Source: Eulemur rufifrons (lineage: Eukaryota > Chordata > Mammalia > Primates > Lemuridae). From it: a stretch of 64,000 bases of DNA. The stretch's first letter is position 1. Every line of letters starts with the position of its first letter. Below the pieces are notes generated by a model that had not been told where the DNA came from, searched no databases, and saw only the letters and a program-made list of their open reading frames with translations. Positions 60,425 through 64,000 of the stretch are shown here, piece by piece. The stretch is from assembly GCF_041146395.1 (NCBI RefSeq), contig NC_090997.1, positions 32,839,501 to 32,903,500 of the forward strand, in the 5' to 3' direction. Both the position numbers and the translations under genes were made by a program.

Positions 60425-60984
60425 AAGAGTCAAAGTAGGCCTCAAAAACCATGGATGGATCTAAGTGTGGTTCTCTATGGGATTCCAAGAGGAAATTAAG
60501 TTCTATCGTCCTAAGGAAGGCATCCATTGCTTGCAATGAATCAACTTCTCTCCAGTGGATCTAGAATGGTATTTGTTATGTAGATACTTGGGAAGTTTAG
60601 TAAATAACACTCAAAACATTGTTGTGTTCTCTGGTTCAGATGACAAGCACTGGTTGGGAAAGGCTAGTGGCACATACGCCTATACTTATTCATTCAGTAA
60701 TCATTAAACAGCACAAACTAAGGGCTCAGTGTCATATTATGTGCTGTAAAATTACCTCAAAACATCATACCGAGTGAATTGTAAGAAATTATGAAAATAA
60801 TTTGAAGTCATGCTCTAGCAGAAACAATATAATGATCCTAATAACTATTTCTTTTTCACTTATATAATATTCTTGCTACAGATGAGAGCATTTCCCTCTC
60901 TTCACAGGTCTGTTATCTGTGCTATGAAGACCTATTGATAGCTGTCTGAGAAATAATAAGACCTCCTAACTTCTGGGGGTCCTA

Positions 60985-61165
60985 ATCCCTTCCCTGCCAC
61001 CAACTATGTGAATTCCAACAACTACTTAACCTCTTTAAGATACTGTCTAACCACAAAATGGAGGAAATTATAATATTTATTTCAACGGATTTTTGGGTGA
61101 ATTTAAATGAGACAAAACATGAAATGTACTCAGGAGTAATGTTTAATAAGTAGCAAAAGCTCAAC
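60985..61165 (+). repeat. MIR SINE, sense
   Basis: CTACTTAACCTCTTTAAGA, ACAAAATGGAGGAAATTATA and AGGAGTAATGTTTAATAAG follow MIR, ending just before the Tigger1 left end. Confidence 0.6.
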
Positions 61166-61172
61166 AGAAGTA

Positions 61173-63665
<2,493 letters not shown>

Positions 63666-63666
63666 A

Positions 63667-64000
<334 letters not shown>

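Overview
The window is nuclear DNA of a mammal, almost certainly a strepsirrhine (lemur- or galago-type) primate. The Alu elements point to this. Several carry an extended A-rich linker with a second copy of the ACTAAAAATAGAAAAA-type block, and a right arm reading GTGAGCTAGRCTGACRCC followed by GGCACTCTAG, a form I associate with lemuriform Alus rather than human ones. The rest is standard eutherian repeat content: old L1, L2, MIR, MaLR LTRs, MER5, MER20 and Tigger1. No bacterial, phage or CRISPR-like content is present.

No protein-coding gene can be named with confidence. The one strong gene signal is a CpG island at about 4.64-5.60 kb. It has GC boxes, an NRF1-like site, three CCAAT boxes at its right edge, and a good splice donor on the minus strand at its left edge (4682/4681). 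The simplest reading is the promoter and first exon of a gene running leftwards out of the window, possibly with divergent transcription. The following 58 kb would then be intergenic, or intron of another gene.

Layout: 0-4.6 kb, mostly unassigned with MIR and MER5 scraps; 4.6-5.6 kb, CpG-island promoter; 5.6-15 kb, AT-rich unassigned DNA with MER20 and MIRs; 15-20 kb, a degraded antisense L1 split by a hAT element with a perfect 8-bp target duplication; 20-29 kb, Alus, MIRs, L2, an L1 3' end split by an unidentified insert, and LTR-like DNA; 29-33.4 kb, a second antisense L1 that received an Alu, an approximately 0.6-kb segment containing an apolipoprotein A-IV-like stretch, and a solo-LTR-like piece; 35-40 kb, MaLR LTRs and a third antisense L1; 40-53 kb, lower repeat density with a CCAAT cluster at 42.3 kb and L2 copies; 53-61 kb, several MaLR LTRs (one split by a younger insert, one with perfect 5-bp duplications) and a TA-flanked inverted-repeat element; 61.2-64 kb, a dead Tigger1 transposon with one Alu nested inside it and a second Alu running off the end.

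Two short segments, 13807-13902 on plus and 28148-28244 on minus, have consensus splice sites and an open frame. They are offered only as candidate exons. The most unusual item is the apolipoprotein A-IV-like fragment at 32379-32504. Repeat-family names and homology calls come from memory of family consensus features, and no search was run.
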